Source: Opitutaceae bacterium
Lineage (GTDB): Bacteria; Verrucomicrobiota; Verrucomicrobiia; Opitutales; Opitutaceae
DNA: 64,000 nt
Reading direction: 5' to 3'
Assembly: GCA_005792355.1 (NCBI GenBank)
Contig: SXSC01000059.1
Coordinates: 1-64,000 of the forward strand
The position numbers were made by a program, and so were the translations under genes. Positions within the stretch are counted from its first letter, which is position 1. Every line of letters starts with the position of its first letter. Positions 37,005 to 44,314 of this stretch are shown here, piece after piece. A model generated the notes under the pieces. It was given only the letters and a program-made list of their open reading frames with translations. It did not search any database and was not told where the DNA came from.

Positions 37005-37718
37005 TCAAACCGCTTTGCGGCGGGAGCGGCCCGGTTGGGCCGTCCGGCCCTTGAGGCGCGCCACCACGCTGGCAACGCCAAGTCGGGGACTGGTCAGCAC
37101 CGGCACCGGCGTCGGACCGAGCTCGGGCAGAATGGCCACCATGCTGCCCTGCGCACAAACCACGACATCAACCTTCTGCGCCAGCGCACGAATCGCCTCC
37201 AGCACCATGGCGTTGTGCCGCGCCCGATCGCCGCCCACGAGCTTTTCGAAGGCGCCCTTGACCAGACCGCGCGTGACGACGACGCGCTTTCGCATCCGCT
37301 TCGCCGTGGCCTCGATCAGCCGGCAGGTCGGACCGAGCGTGGTCTCGAGCGTCGCCACCACGCCGATCCGGGAGCCAATCCGGCACGCCTCCTCGGCCAT
37401 CGCGGTGTCCACCTTCACCACCGGCACCCGCACGGCACGCGCCGCGGCGTCCGCGGCCTCGCCGACCGACGAGCATTGGTTGAAAATCAACGACGCCCCG
37501 GCCAACTCCGCCGCCTGGTAGTAACCGCGCATGCGCCGGCGGACCGCCGGGGTCACACCCCCGTTGGCGAGGACCTCTTTGAGCAGGCTGTCATCCACGA
37601 TGTGGCGCAGTTCGAGGTCCGGACCGAGTTCCTGAAACAACTCGGTCAGGTGCTGGACCGAGACAAAGCTGGTGTGGACCAGAAATACCACGGGGACGGA
37701 TTTTTTTGAAGAAGGCAT
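37005..37718 (-). CDS. Asp/Glu racemase superfamily enzyme
   Basis: The 237-residue product carries the two cysteines that act as acid/base in this family: Cys82 in FNQCSSVGEA and Cys188 in VVVCAQGSM. VVATLETTLGPT and a late PVPVLTSPRLGV are also typical. The family includes aspartate, glutamate and hydantoin racemases, arylmalonate decarboxylase and maleate isomerase, so the reaction is not fixed by sequence. It starts 16 bases after the Nramp-like transporter gene, suggesting that it acts on the transported compound. The C-terminus is basic (GRSRRKAV), a minor oddity. Confidence 0.75.
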   Translation of the reverse strand: MPSSKKSVPVVFLVHTSFVSVQHLTELFQELGPDLELRHIVDDSLLKEVLANGGVTPAVRRRMRGYYQAAELAGASLIFNQCSSVGEAADAAARAVRVPVVKVDTAMAEEACRIGSRIGVVATLETTLGPTCRLIEATAKRMRKRVVVTRGLVKGAFEKLVGGDRARHNAMVLEAIRALAQKVDVVVCAQGSMVAILPELGPTPVPVLTSPRLGVASVVARLKGRTAQPGRSRRKAV

Positions 37719-37734
37719 GGTGGCAAGGTCCGAC

Positions 37735-39030
37735 TCAGATGATCTTCAGCTGCGAAAGGATGGATTTCACCGCCTCAAATCCGCCGTAGAGGGCCAGAAC
37801 GAAGAGGAAGGCCATGACCGCGTTGTCCCACCAACGGTTGCAATACTCCGCCCCGATAAATGAGGCGCGGGCGGTGATGCACCAGAGCCCTCCGGCCAGA
37901 GCCGGGATCAAGACGACCGAGAAGGAATTTGCCAAAATGGTCAGGGAAACGAACTCCGCCTGGCCCATCCACACCAGCGGAGAAATCAGGATCCACAGCA
38001 CCACGATCCGGTAGATGCGGTGGTCGCGAAAATCGCCCGGCAGCGGCACGTCGTTTCCCGCCCGCCAGCGCAACCAGGCGTGGGTCGCCAGGCAGCCCAG
38101 CCCCATGCCGGCGCCCACGATCGAGGTGAAGATGGCGGCGAACACGCCGAGGAGAAACAGGAGCCGTCCCGCCTGGCCGAGGACACCGCCCAGGAGTGAC
38201 GCCAGGTCGTCCACCGAGCTGATGGTCCCCCCTTTGCCGTGCACGAGCTCGGCCCCGAGGGTCCAGACCGCGAGGTTGAAGACGATCATCACGACCACCG
38301 CGACCAGGAAGTCGTAATTTTGGACACGCCGATACTGGGGCCCGCGCCAGCCCTTTTGATCCAGGAAGTAGGGATAGACGAGGTTTACCAGCGAACCGCC
38401 CACCGCTCCCACCATCCCGATCGCCACGAGCAACGCGCTGAACGGACCGTGTTGCCGCGGGATTTCAAAGGTAAAAACCCCCTTGACGACCCCCATCGGA
38501 TCGACGCCGACCCAGAGCGCGCACCCCAGCAGCGAGACCGCCAGCACTCCCACGAAGACCTTGAACAAATTCTCGAAGCGCGCGTAGGACGGCCGGAAAA
38601 CCAAAGAAAGACTGATCGCCACCCAGATGATCTCCCAGAGCCATTTGGAGCCTCCCACTCCGGCGAGATCACGCGTGATTTCCGCAATTCCCGCCAGCAT
38701 GTAGCAATTGCTCAGGTGTCCCCACAGCAACACCGCGACAAAGAGAAACGGCGCGTACAGCCAGTGCAGCCGCGCGAGACCGTCTAGCACCCCCTCGCCC
38801 CTCGGGTTGCACAGCTGATAACGGGCGATGAGTGAAACAAACAAATACCGCACCAGCAACGCGACCACCATCGCCCACATGAGCGCGTAACCATAGTTTC
38901 CTCCCGCGACCCCGGCGGCGACGATATCGCCCGCACCCAGCCAGGTGAGCACCGCGACAAAGCCGGGGCCAAAGGAGCGAAGATACTCCCAAAATCCCTT
39001 GGGGACGGGGGCGAGTGCAGGGCGATCCAT
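37735..39030 (-). CDS. Nramp-fold transporter lacking metal motifs
   Basis: The product has 431 residues from the ATG at 39030, chosen because the 25 preceding residues are basic and unlike a membrane protein. About eleven hydrophobic spans and the start SFGPGFVAVLTWLGAGDIV place it in the Nramp/SLC11 superfamily. Where Nramp metal transporters have DPGN in TM1, this protein has GAGD; where TM6 has MPHN, it has GGSL in VGAVGGSLVNLVYPY. The metal-coordinating Asp, Asn and Met are thus missing. It may transport an organic solute or work differently. It is first in the leftward operon, 90 bp from the perfect palindrome. Confidence 0.78.
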   Translation of the reverse strand: MDRPALAPVPKGFWEYLRSFGPGFVAVLTWLGAGDIVAAGVAGGNYGYALMWAMVVALLVRYLFVSLIARYQLCNPRGEGVLDGLARLHWLYAPFLFVAVLLWGHLSNCYMLAGIAEITRDLAGVGGSKWLWEIIWVAISLSLVFRPSYARFENLFKVFVGVLAVSLLGCALWVGVDPMGVVKGVFTFEIPRQHGPFSALLVAIGMVGAVGGSLVNLVYPYFLDQKGWRGPQYRRVQNYDFLVAVVVMIVFNLAVWTLGAELVHGKGGTISSVDDLASLLGGVLGQAGRLLFLLGVFAAIFTSIVGAGMGLGCLATHAWLRWRAGNDVPLPGDFRDHRIYRIVVLWILISPLVWMGQAEFVSLTILANSFSVVLIPALAGGLWCITARASFIGAEYCNRWWDNAVMAFLFVLALYGGFEAVKSILSQLKII

Positions 39031-39120
39031 CGAAGTGTTTTTCAGGGGAGATCTTGCGCGGCGAGCGGGGGCGCGGTCCCAGATAAGGGGTGACCGACGA
39101 CGCAAAACCCTGACAGTTGT

Positions 39121-39143
39121 GTCAACTCATATTATGAGTTGAC
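39121..39143. promoter_or_regulatory. Perfect 23-bp palindrome, likely GntR operator
   Basis: GTCAACTCATA, a central T, and TATGAGTTGAC form a perfect 11+1+11 inverted repeat between the divergent transporter (start 39030) and the FadR-like regulator (start 39315). Palindromes of this size next to a GntR gene are usually its binding site. A degenerate copy lies at 20540-20562. Confidence 0.75.
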
Positions 39144-39314
39144 GCTTTGGGTCCGCGCTTTAGGAACTCCGTCGCCCCCCAAGTCGGAATCGCTGGCGTG
39201 GGTGGCCTTTGCTCCATTGCCGGGAAAGTTCGATACCCTTTTGAAACTCTTGGAAATAACCTCTTGCAGCCGGAAATCCGCGGTGTTCGTCACGCGAATT
39301 GGCGCAGACCGAAA

Positions 39315-40055
39315 ATGAGCACGTTGATCAAATCCGTCTCCGTCGTCGATGCGATCGAGATCAGAATCAAGCAGATGGTCTCGAATGGCATGCTCAAGCC
39401 AGGAGAGCAGCTTCCCAGCGAACGCGAACTTCAGGCCGAGCTGGGGGTGAGCCGGCTCCCGCTGCGCGAGGCGCTGGCGAGACTGCAGGCGCTCGGGCTC
39501 ATTCGGATTCGGCACGGCAAAGGTGCGTTTGTGGAGCGGAATGTGAGCCGCACCGCCATGTCGGATGTATTGATTACTTTTTTCCCGCATCAGAGCGCGG
39601 ACCGCCTGCGCGATCTCGTGGAGGCTCGGGGGCTCCTGGAGAGCGAGTTCTCAGCGTTGGCGAGCCAGCGGGCCACGGTGCAGGAACTGGCCGGCCTGGA
39701 GGAGTTGCTGCGGTCGGAACCGGAGGCGGTGAAGAGCGCCGAAGCCTTCGCCGACCTCGACTACACTTTCCATCATCAGATCGCCACCCTCGCCGGGAAC
39801 AGTTTCTTGCTCTTGATGCACGAGGCGCTGGGCCCGCACATCCGTTCCTTCCTCCTCGCCTATGCGAGCACTGAGGATGACCGTTGCCGCGCCCAGGAAC
39901 GCAATCTGGCGCTGCTCGAGGCGATCAAGTCGAAGAAACCCAAGGTTGCCGCGGAAATGGCCCGCGATCATCTCAAGCCCTGCCTCAAGTCGATGATGAA
40001 AATGACGGCGGCGAAGGCCGAGCTGCCGGAGCTTCCTGTCGCGGCCAGCGCGTAG
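39315..40055 (+). CDS. FadR-subfamily GntR transcription regulator
   Basis: The product has 246 residues from the ATG at 39315; the upstream ORF extension (from 39147) has no family similarity. The N-terminal winged helix is clear: MLKPGEQLPSERELQAELGV, SRLPLREALARLQALGLI and RIRHGKGAFVER. The C-terminal FCD ligand domain has DLDYTFHHQIATLAGNSF and a late ARDHLKP, but the middle metal-ligand His is Asn in ERNLALLEAI. FCD regulators usually sense organic acids, which fits the sugar-acid enzymes of the cluster. It is divergent from the transporter operon and close to a perfect palindrome. Confidence 0.88.
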   Translation: MSTLIKSVSVVDAIEIRIKQMVSNGMLKPGEQLPSERELQAELGVSRLPLREALARLQALGLIRIRHGKGAFVERNVSRTAMSDVLITFFPHQSADRLRDLVEARGLLESEFSALASQRATVQELAGLEELLRSEPEAVKSAEAFADLDYTFHHQIATLAGNSFLLLMHEALGPHIRSFLLAYASTEDDRCRAQERNLALLEAIKSKKPKVAAEMARDHLKPCLKSMMKMTAAKAELPELPVAASA

Positions 40056-40383
40056 CCGGTGTAGCGGTTGTCGGCGGGGGTATTTTGGCCCAGCGTCAGG
40101 ATGATCAGGATGGCGACGACGAGGTGAGGCCTCGGCTTGAGGTGAAGCGGTGGAATCGGGCGGAAGCGAACTGCGTGGTCAGGGTTTGAGAGCCGTGGGC
40201 GCGGGCGCCTGCAACGGCGCGTGCCGGATCGAGGCAAATCCCGGCGGCGCCACCGTCCTCGCCAATCGGAGGGCGCCGAAGACCTCAGGCCTTACCTTTC
40301 ACCTTTGCGAAGAGGTTGCAGCCACCGGATGAGGACTGAGATTGGCCTTTTCAAACGTCCAGATTACGGCAGATTAGGCCCGC
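40056..40383. other. Intergenic region, left edge of ATPase cassette
   Basis: No gene is supported in these 328 bases. The right part contains the left 27-bp inverted repeat (40282-40308) that pairs with 41733-41759. Short ORFs here lack any recognisable similarity. Confidence 0.5.
40282..40308 (+). repeat. Left imperfect terminal inverted repeat
   Basis: This 27-base sequence begins ACCTCAGGCCTTACC and matches the reverse complement of 41733-41759 at 24 of 27 positions. Together they bracket only the DUF4143-type ATPase gene. Confidence 0.55.
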
Positions 40384-41709
40384 ATGAACGACCAACTTCA
40401 ACAGGTTATTCGGGACAAGCTTCTCGAAGCGGTGCAGACCGCGGCCCCTGACTTCACTCGCCGGTTGGTGGCCCTCCCGAAGGTGAAGAACAAGGCGGTC
40501 TGTGTCATCGGCATGAGGCGGGCGGGCAAGACCACGTTCCTGCACCAGTGCCGCGCGGATCTGATGGCCGCGGGGGTTTCGGCCGCTCAGCTCGTTTATT
40601 TCAACTTTGAAGATGAACGCCTCGCCGGGCTGGATGCCGCCCATCTGTCGCTGATTCCCGACACCCATTTGCGGCTGTTCCCGGCCACGGTGGAGCACCG
40701 GACGACATTTTTCTTCGACGAAATCCAGCGGGTGCCGGGCTGGGAAGTCTTCACGCGGCGACTGATGGACAGTGGCCATCATACGCTGTTTCTTTCCGGC
40801 TCGTCGGCCAAACTGCTGAGCCGCGAAATTGCCACCTCGATGCGCGGGAGGGGCTGGGAGATCGTGATCCATCCCTTTAGCTTCGCCGAGTTTCTCACGC
40901 ATCAGGGCCAGGCGGTGCCGGAGAATCCCGGCGAACTCACCAGCCGACAGTCCGCCGTGCTGGATCATCATTTCCTGCGCTACCTGGAAGCAGGTGGTTT
41001 CCCCGAGGCGCAGGGACTCTCCAAGCCGGAGCGCTGCGAACTGCTGCAAGGCTACGTGGACGTCGCCCTGCTGCGCGATGTCATCGAGCGCCACGGCATC
41101 ACGAATGTCGCCGCGCTGCGCCAGCTCGTGCGGCGGCTCCTCGGCAGTCCGGCGGGCTTGTTTAGCGGGCAGAAGTTTTTTTCCGACCTGAAGTCGCAAG
41201 GCATCGCGGTGTCGCGCGAGACGGTGCACGACCTGCTCGCTCACCTGGAGGATGCCTGCCTGCTGCAAAGCGTCCCGGTGGCCACGGACTCGGAAAAGCG
41301 ACGCAACGTGAATCCGCGCAAGTGTTATCCCGTGGACACCGCTTTGATCCACGCCTTCGACCGCAGCGGACGTCCGAACTCGGGTCATGCGCTGGAGTCG
41401 GCGGTGTTTGTGGAACTGATGCGGCGCAAATACGAGGTCGGCTATGTGAAGACGGCCTCGGGCTACGAGGTGGACTTCCTCGCCCGCAGTCTGACGAATG
41501 AAGCGCTGCTCGTGCAGGTGTGCGCCGCGGTGGATGATCGCGCCACGCTGGAGCGGGAAGTCCGCGCGCTGCGCGAGGCGATGGTGGAGTATCCGCGCGC
41601 CCAGCCTCTCATCCTGACGCTGGAATCGCGACTGCCGCAACCCTCCGTGCCCAAACCGATCCGCCTCCTGCCTGCCTGGCAGTGGATGCTGGGCGGGGCC
41701 GGCGGGTGA
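40384..41709 (+). CDS. DUF4143-type AAA ATPase
   Basis: The 441-residue product has Walker A GMRRAGKT at 43-50, Walker B TTFFFDE near 107-113 and a sensor segment LFLSGSSAKLLSREIA. These mark the ATPase family fused to DUF4143. The C-terminal part has ESAVFVELMRRKYEVG and SGYEVDFLA, which looks like the nuclease-related fold common at the end of this family. Members are widespread, strain-variable and of uncertain function. The gene is alone, bracketed by imperfect inverted repeats, and follows the regulon's regulator gene. It may be a mobile cassette. Confidence 0.82.
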   Translation: MNDQLQQVIRDKLLEAVQTAAPDFTRRLVALPKVKNKAVCVIGMRRAGKTTFLHQCRADLMAAGVSAAQLVYFNFEDERLAGLDAAHLSLIPDTHLRLFPATVEHRTTFFFDEIQRVPGWEVFTRRLMDSGHHTLFLSGSSAKLLSREIATSMRGRGWEIVIHPFSFAEFLTHQGQAVPENPGELTSRQSAVLDHHFLRYLEAGGFPEAQGLSKPERCELLQGYVDVALLRDVIERHGITNVAALRQLVRRLLGSPAGLFSGQKFFSDLKSQGIAVSRETVHDLLAHLEDACLLQSVPVATDSEKRRNVNPRKCYPVDTALIHAFDRSGRPNSGHALESAVFVELMRRKYEVGYVKTASGYEVDFLARSLTNEALLVQVCAAVDDRATLEREVRALREAMVEYPRAQPLILTLESRLPQPSVPKPIRLLPAWQWMLGGAGG

Positions 41710-41732
41710 CCGTGGCAGAATCGGCACCGGCT

Positions 41733-41759
41733 GAAAAGGTGAAGGGTGAGGCCTGAGGT
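41733..41759 (-). repeat. Right imperfect terminal inverted repeat
   Basis: This is the partner of 40282-40308; on the minus strand it begins ACCTCAGGCCTCACC. The three mismatches are two T/C transitions and one G/T. It begins 23 bases after the ATPase stop codon. Confidence 0.55.
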
Positions 41760-41899
41760 GTTCTGATTTCCCATTTGCGTTCTCATTTTACGGTTTTGCG
41801 CCACTTGACCAAACCGCGAATCTCGCCGATGAACGACGACACGCTCGCCCAGCAGCGGCACCCGGCGTCTCCAGTCACCCCATAGAACAGCAAAATCCG

Positions 41900-42148
41900 A
41901 TGGCAAAACTCCCCGGAAAATTGCGCGTCGCGCTGTTGGTCGCCAGCTGGAACCAATACGGGCGCGGCGTCATTGAAGGCGTCTGGCAACATGCGGAGAA
42001 CAACCATTGGATGCTCGAAATGCAGCCTTCGGCGGCGGACGGCTCGACCCCGTGCGACGTTGCGATCGGCGGGTCCGGCGCCTGCTTGACGTTGACGGAG
42101 CCGACCCCTCCAGCTCTCACCGCAGCCACTGCGGCAGCACGAGGCTGA
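41900..42148 (+). pseudogene. Truncated XylR-like regulator (N-terminus only)
   Basis: The ORF starts with KLRVALLVASWNQYGRGVIE and AENNHWMLEMQPSAADG, matching the first 45-50 residues of XylR/AraC-type regulators that have a LacI-like sensor domain. After ADG the similarity ends and the reading becomes low-complexity until a stop. The rest of the sensor and the AraC DNA-binding domain are missing. Its 3' end overlaps the TRAP permease gene end by 32 bases, so a deletion probably joined the two. The regulator may once have controlled the TRAP system. Confidence 0.65.
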
Positions 42149-43970
42149 TCCACGGCACATAGGTGATGAGCAGCACGCCGATGAACCGCACCCCCAGCAG
42201 CGGCAGCACCGCGCGCGTCACCTCGGACATCGGCTTCTTCAGCCGGTAGGACGCCAGCAGCAGGTTCAACCCGACCGGCGGGGCCAGGAAGCTGAGTTCC
42301 ATGTTCGCCAGAAAGATGATGCCGAGATGCAGCGGATCGATGCCCAGCCGCGCGCCGATCGGCAGGAGCAGCGGAACCACCACCACGATGGCCGCGTAGA
42401 TCTCCACCAAGCTGCCCACAAACAGGAGCGCCACGTTCAGCCCGAGCAGGAACACCCAACGGGATTGCACGTGGACGGCCGACCATTCGGCGAGGCGATC
42501 CGGGATCTGCGCGTCGACCAGGAAATTCGTCAGCCCCAACGCCACGCCGAGGATCAGCAAGATTCCGCCGACGAGCGCGCCGGCCTCCGTCAACACACGC
42601 GGGCAATCGCGCAACACCCCAAGGTCGCGATGAATCACCACCGCGACCAGGAAAGCATAAAACGCCGTCACCGCCGCCGCCTCCACCGGGGTGGCCCAGC
42701 CGCCGAACAGCGCGATGATCGACACGACCGGCAGCAGCAGTTCCCATTTCGCCGCCCACAGGGCGCGGCCGGCCTCGCCGAGGTTGAACGATTGCTGGCC
42801 ATCCTTCGCCTTGCGGCAGGCCCACACGCCCCACACACCCGTCAGCGCAATCAGGAGCAGCGCCGGCACGAAGCCGGCGATAAACATCTCCTTGATGTCC
42901 ACCTTGGCGAGAATGGCATAAAGGATCACCGGCAGACACGGTGGCAGCAAGATGCCGAGCGAACCGGCTCCGGTTACCAGGCCGAGCGCGTCGCGTTCCG
43001 AGAAACGTGCCGCGATGAGCACGGGCATCAGCAGGGCGCCCAGCGCGAGAATCGTGACGCCCGATCCGCCGGTGAACGAGGTGAAGAACGCGCAGATCAA
43101 AGCGGTGGCGATCGCCGGGCCGCCGCGAAACCAGCCGACGAGGGCCTGAAACACCCGGACCAGACGGCGCGACGCCCCACCTTCCGCCATGAAGTAACCC
43201 GCGAGGGTGAACAGCGGGATGGAAGGCAGCGCGGGATTGGTCACGAGCCCGTAATGCTCGACCGACACCGCCGTGATCGGCACATCGCGGCCCCAGAAAA
43301 GGATCATCGCGGCCCCGCCGAGTGCGACGAAGATGGGCGCCCCGAGAACGGTGGCCGCAAACACCGCGGCCAGCGCGGGCAGGGTCAGGCTGGAAACCGC
43401 GACGGGCGGAAAAACGGCGGCGAGCACGAACGCCGCGGCGAGACCGACGGTGACGGCCCGGCGCATCCAGGTTTCCGCCACCCGCCAGATGATGCGGAGG
43501 CAGACCAGTCCGAAGCCGACGGGCATCGCGAGTTGGATGGTCCAGAGCGGAATGCCATAGGCGAGCGTCCCGCCGCCCTCCCGCTCCTGGAGCACAAACT
43601 GCAGGCTCGCGAGACACAGAAACGCGGTGACCGCCGCCCCCACGCCCGTGCTGAAGACGAGGGCCACACCCTTCCAGCGCCCGCGTAGCAGTGCCGGCGC
43701 CGTGGCGAGCGCGAGCAGCCGCCCATCCCGCGCGGCCACCACGCCGCCGATCATGCCGACCAGCAGTGTGAGGTGGCGCAGAAAATCCGGCGCGCTGGGA
43801 ATTCCGGTGGAAACTTTCCGCAGCCCGATCTCCGCCAGCGGCAGCACGACCATGATGGCGAGCAGCAGCGCGAGCGCGTGGTCCTCGACGAAATGCCACC
43901 ACCGGCGCGGGGCCGCCTCGCCGACGGGAGACGCGGCGATCACGGCGGAGTTCGTGTCCGCGGGGGTCAT
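42117..43970 (-). CDS. TRAP transporter fused DctQM permease
   Basis: The product has 617 residues from the ATG at 43970; the long upstream extension crosses the REPIN and is not coding. The N-terminal third has four membrane spans like the small DctQ subunit (WWHFVEDHALALLLAIMVVL onwards). The rest is a DctM large permease with LPSIPLFTLAGYFMAEGG, TGGSGVTILALGALLMP, GAGSLGILLPPCLP and FLANMELSFLAPPVGLNLLL. With the binding protein at 44315-45340 it would import an organic acid using a sodium gradient. It is last in the TatT-DctP-DctQM gene set. Confidence 0.88.
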   Translation of the reverse strand: MTPADTNSAVIAASPVGEAAPRRWWHFVEDHALALLLAIMVVLPLAEIGLRKVSTGIPSAPDFLRHLTLLVGMIGGVVAARDGRLLALATAPALLRGRWKGVALVFSTGVGAAVTAFLCLASLQFVLQEREGGGTLAYGIPLWTIQLAMPVGFGLVCLRIIWRVAETWMRRAVTVGLAAAFVLAAVFPPVAVSSLTLPALAAVFAATVLGAPIFVALGGAAMILFWGRDVPITAVSVEHYGLVTNPALPSIPLFTLAGYFMAEGGASRRLVRVFQALVGWFRGGPAIATALICAFFTSFTGGSGVTILALGALLMPVLIAARFSERDALGLVTGAGSLGILLPPCLPVILYAILAKVDIKEMFIAGFVPALLLIALTGVWGVWACRKAKDGQQSFNLGEAGRALWAAKWELLLPVVSIIALFGGWATPVEAAAVTAFYAFLVAVVIHRDLGVLRDCPRVLTEAGALVGGILLILGVALGLTNFLVDAQIPDRLAEWSAVHVQSRWVFLLGLNVALLFVGSLVEIYAAIVVVVPLLLPIGARLGIDPLHLGIIFLANMELSFLAPPVGLNLLLASYRLKKPMSEVTRAVLPLLGVRFIGVLLITYVPWISLVLPQWLR

Positions 43971-44314
43971 GCGCGTTGGAACGGAGGCGCCCGGCGCGGA
44001 GTGCAAGACGTGTTTCGCCAGGTCGATGCGATTGCCGGTGGAGCCCGATGTCCCCATCGGGCTTTTCTTCGGGCGTCTGTCTTGCGCACGCCGCGGCACG
44101 TGCTCCTCGACCCACACGGAGCCCGGAGTTGGTCGAACGGGCAGGACCCGCGCCGGAGGTCGCACCAGCCCAATGGGGACATCGGGCTCCACCGTTCAGG
44201 GTTCTTGTTTCGAGAATGAAATCGGGGCTCGAACGAGGGGATTGGCCCTACCCGGGCCCCGTGGTGGAGGATTGATTTCATTCGTCGCGTCGGTCCAACA
44301 CCGGTAACTACGCT
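43971..44314. other. Intergenic REPIN region inside TRAP operon
   Basis: These 344 bases separate the binding-protein gene from the fused permease gene. Two inverted REP-like hairpins, listed separately, occupy 44036-44194. The rest has no supported gene. Confidence 0.6.
44036..44194. repeat. REPIN-like pair of inverted REP hairpins
   Basis: The left unit (44036-44063) reads GGTGGAG followed by a hairpin AGCCCGATG / CATCGGGCT with a four-base loop. The right unit (44167-44194) is its inverted copy with 27 of 28 bases identical. A GGAG tetranucleotide at the hairpin foot and head-to-head pairing are hallmarks of REP/REPIN elements moved by RAYT transposases. The left hairpin is followed by TTTTCTT, so it could also stop plus-strand transcription. 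Confidence 0.7.

Noticed and set aside
35613-37709. 698-residue plus-strand ORF
   Set aside because: It is antisense to the TonB receptor and racemase genes, and it lacks any recognisable domain.
44042-44070. Simple rho-independent terminator
   Set aside because: The hairpin is followed by TTTTCTT, but on the strand opposite to the TRAP genes, and an inverted copy lies 104 bases on; a REPIN explains both.
41875-44115. 746-residue minus-strand ORF
   Set aside because: It is a second frame of the TRAP fused permease; the 42117-43970 frame has clear DctQM membrane spans while this one is Arg/Gly-rich.
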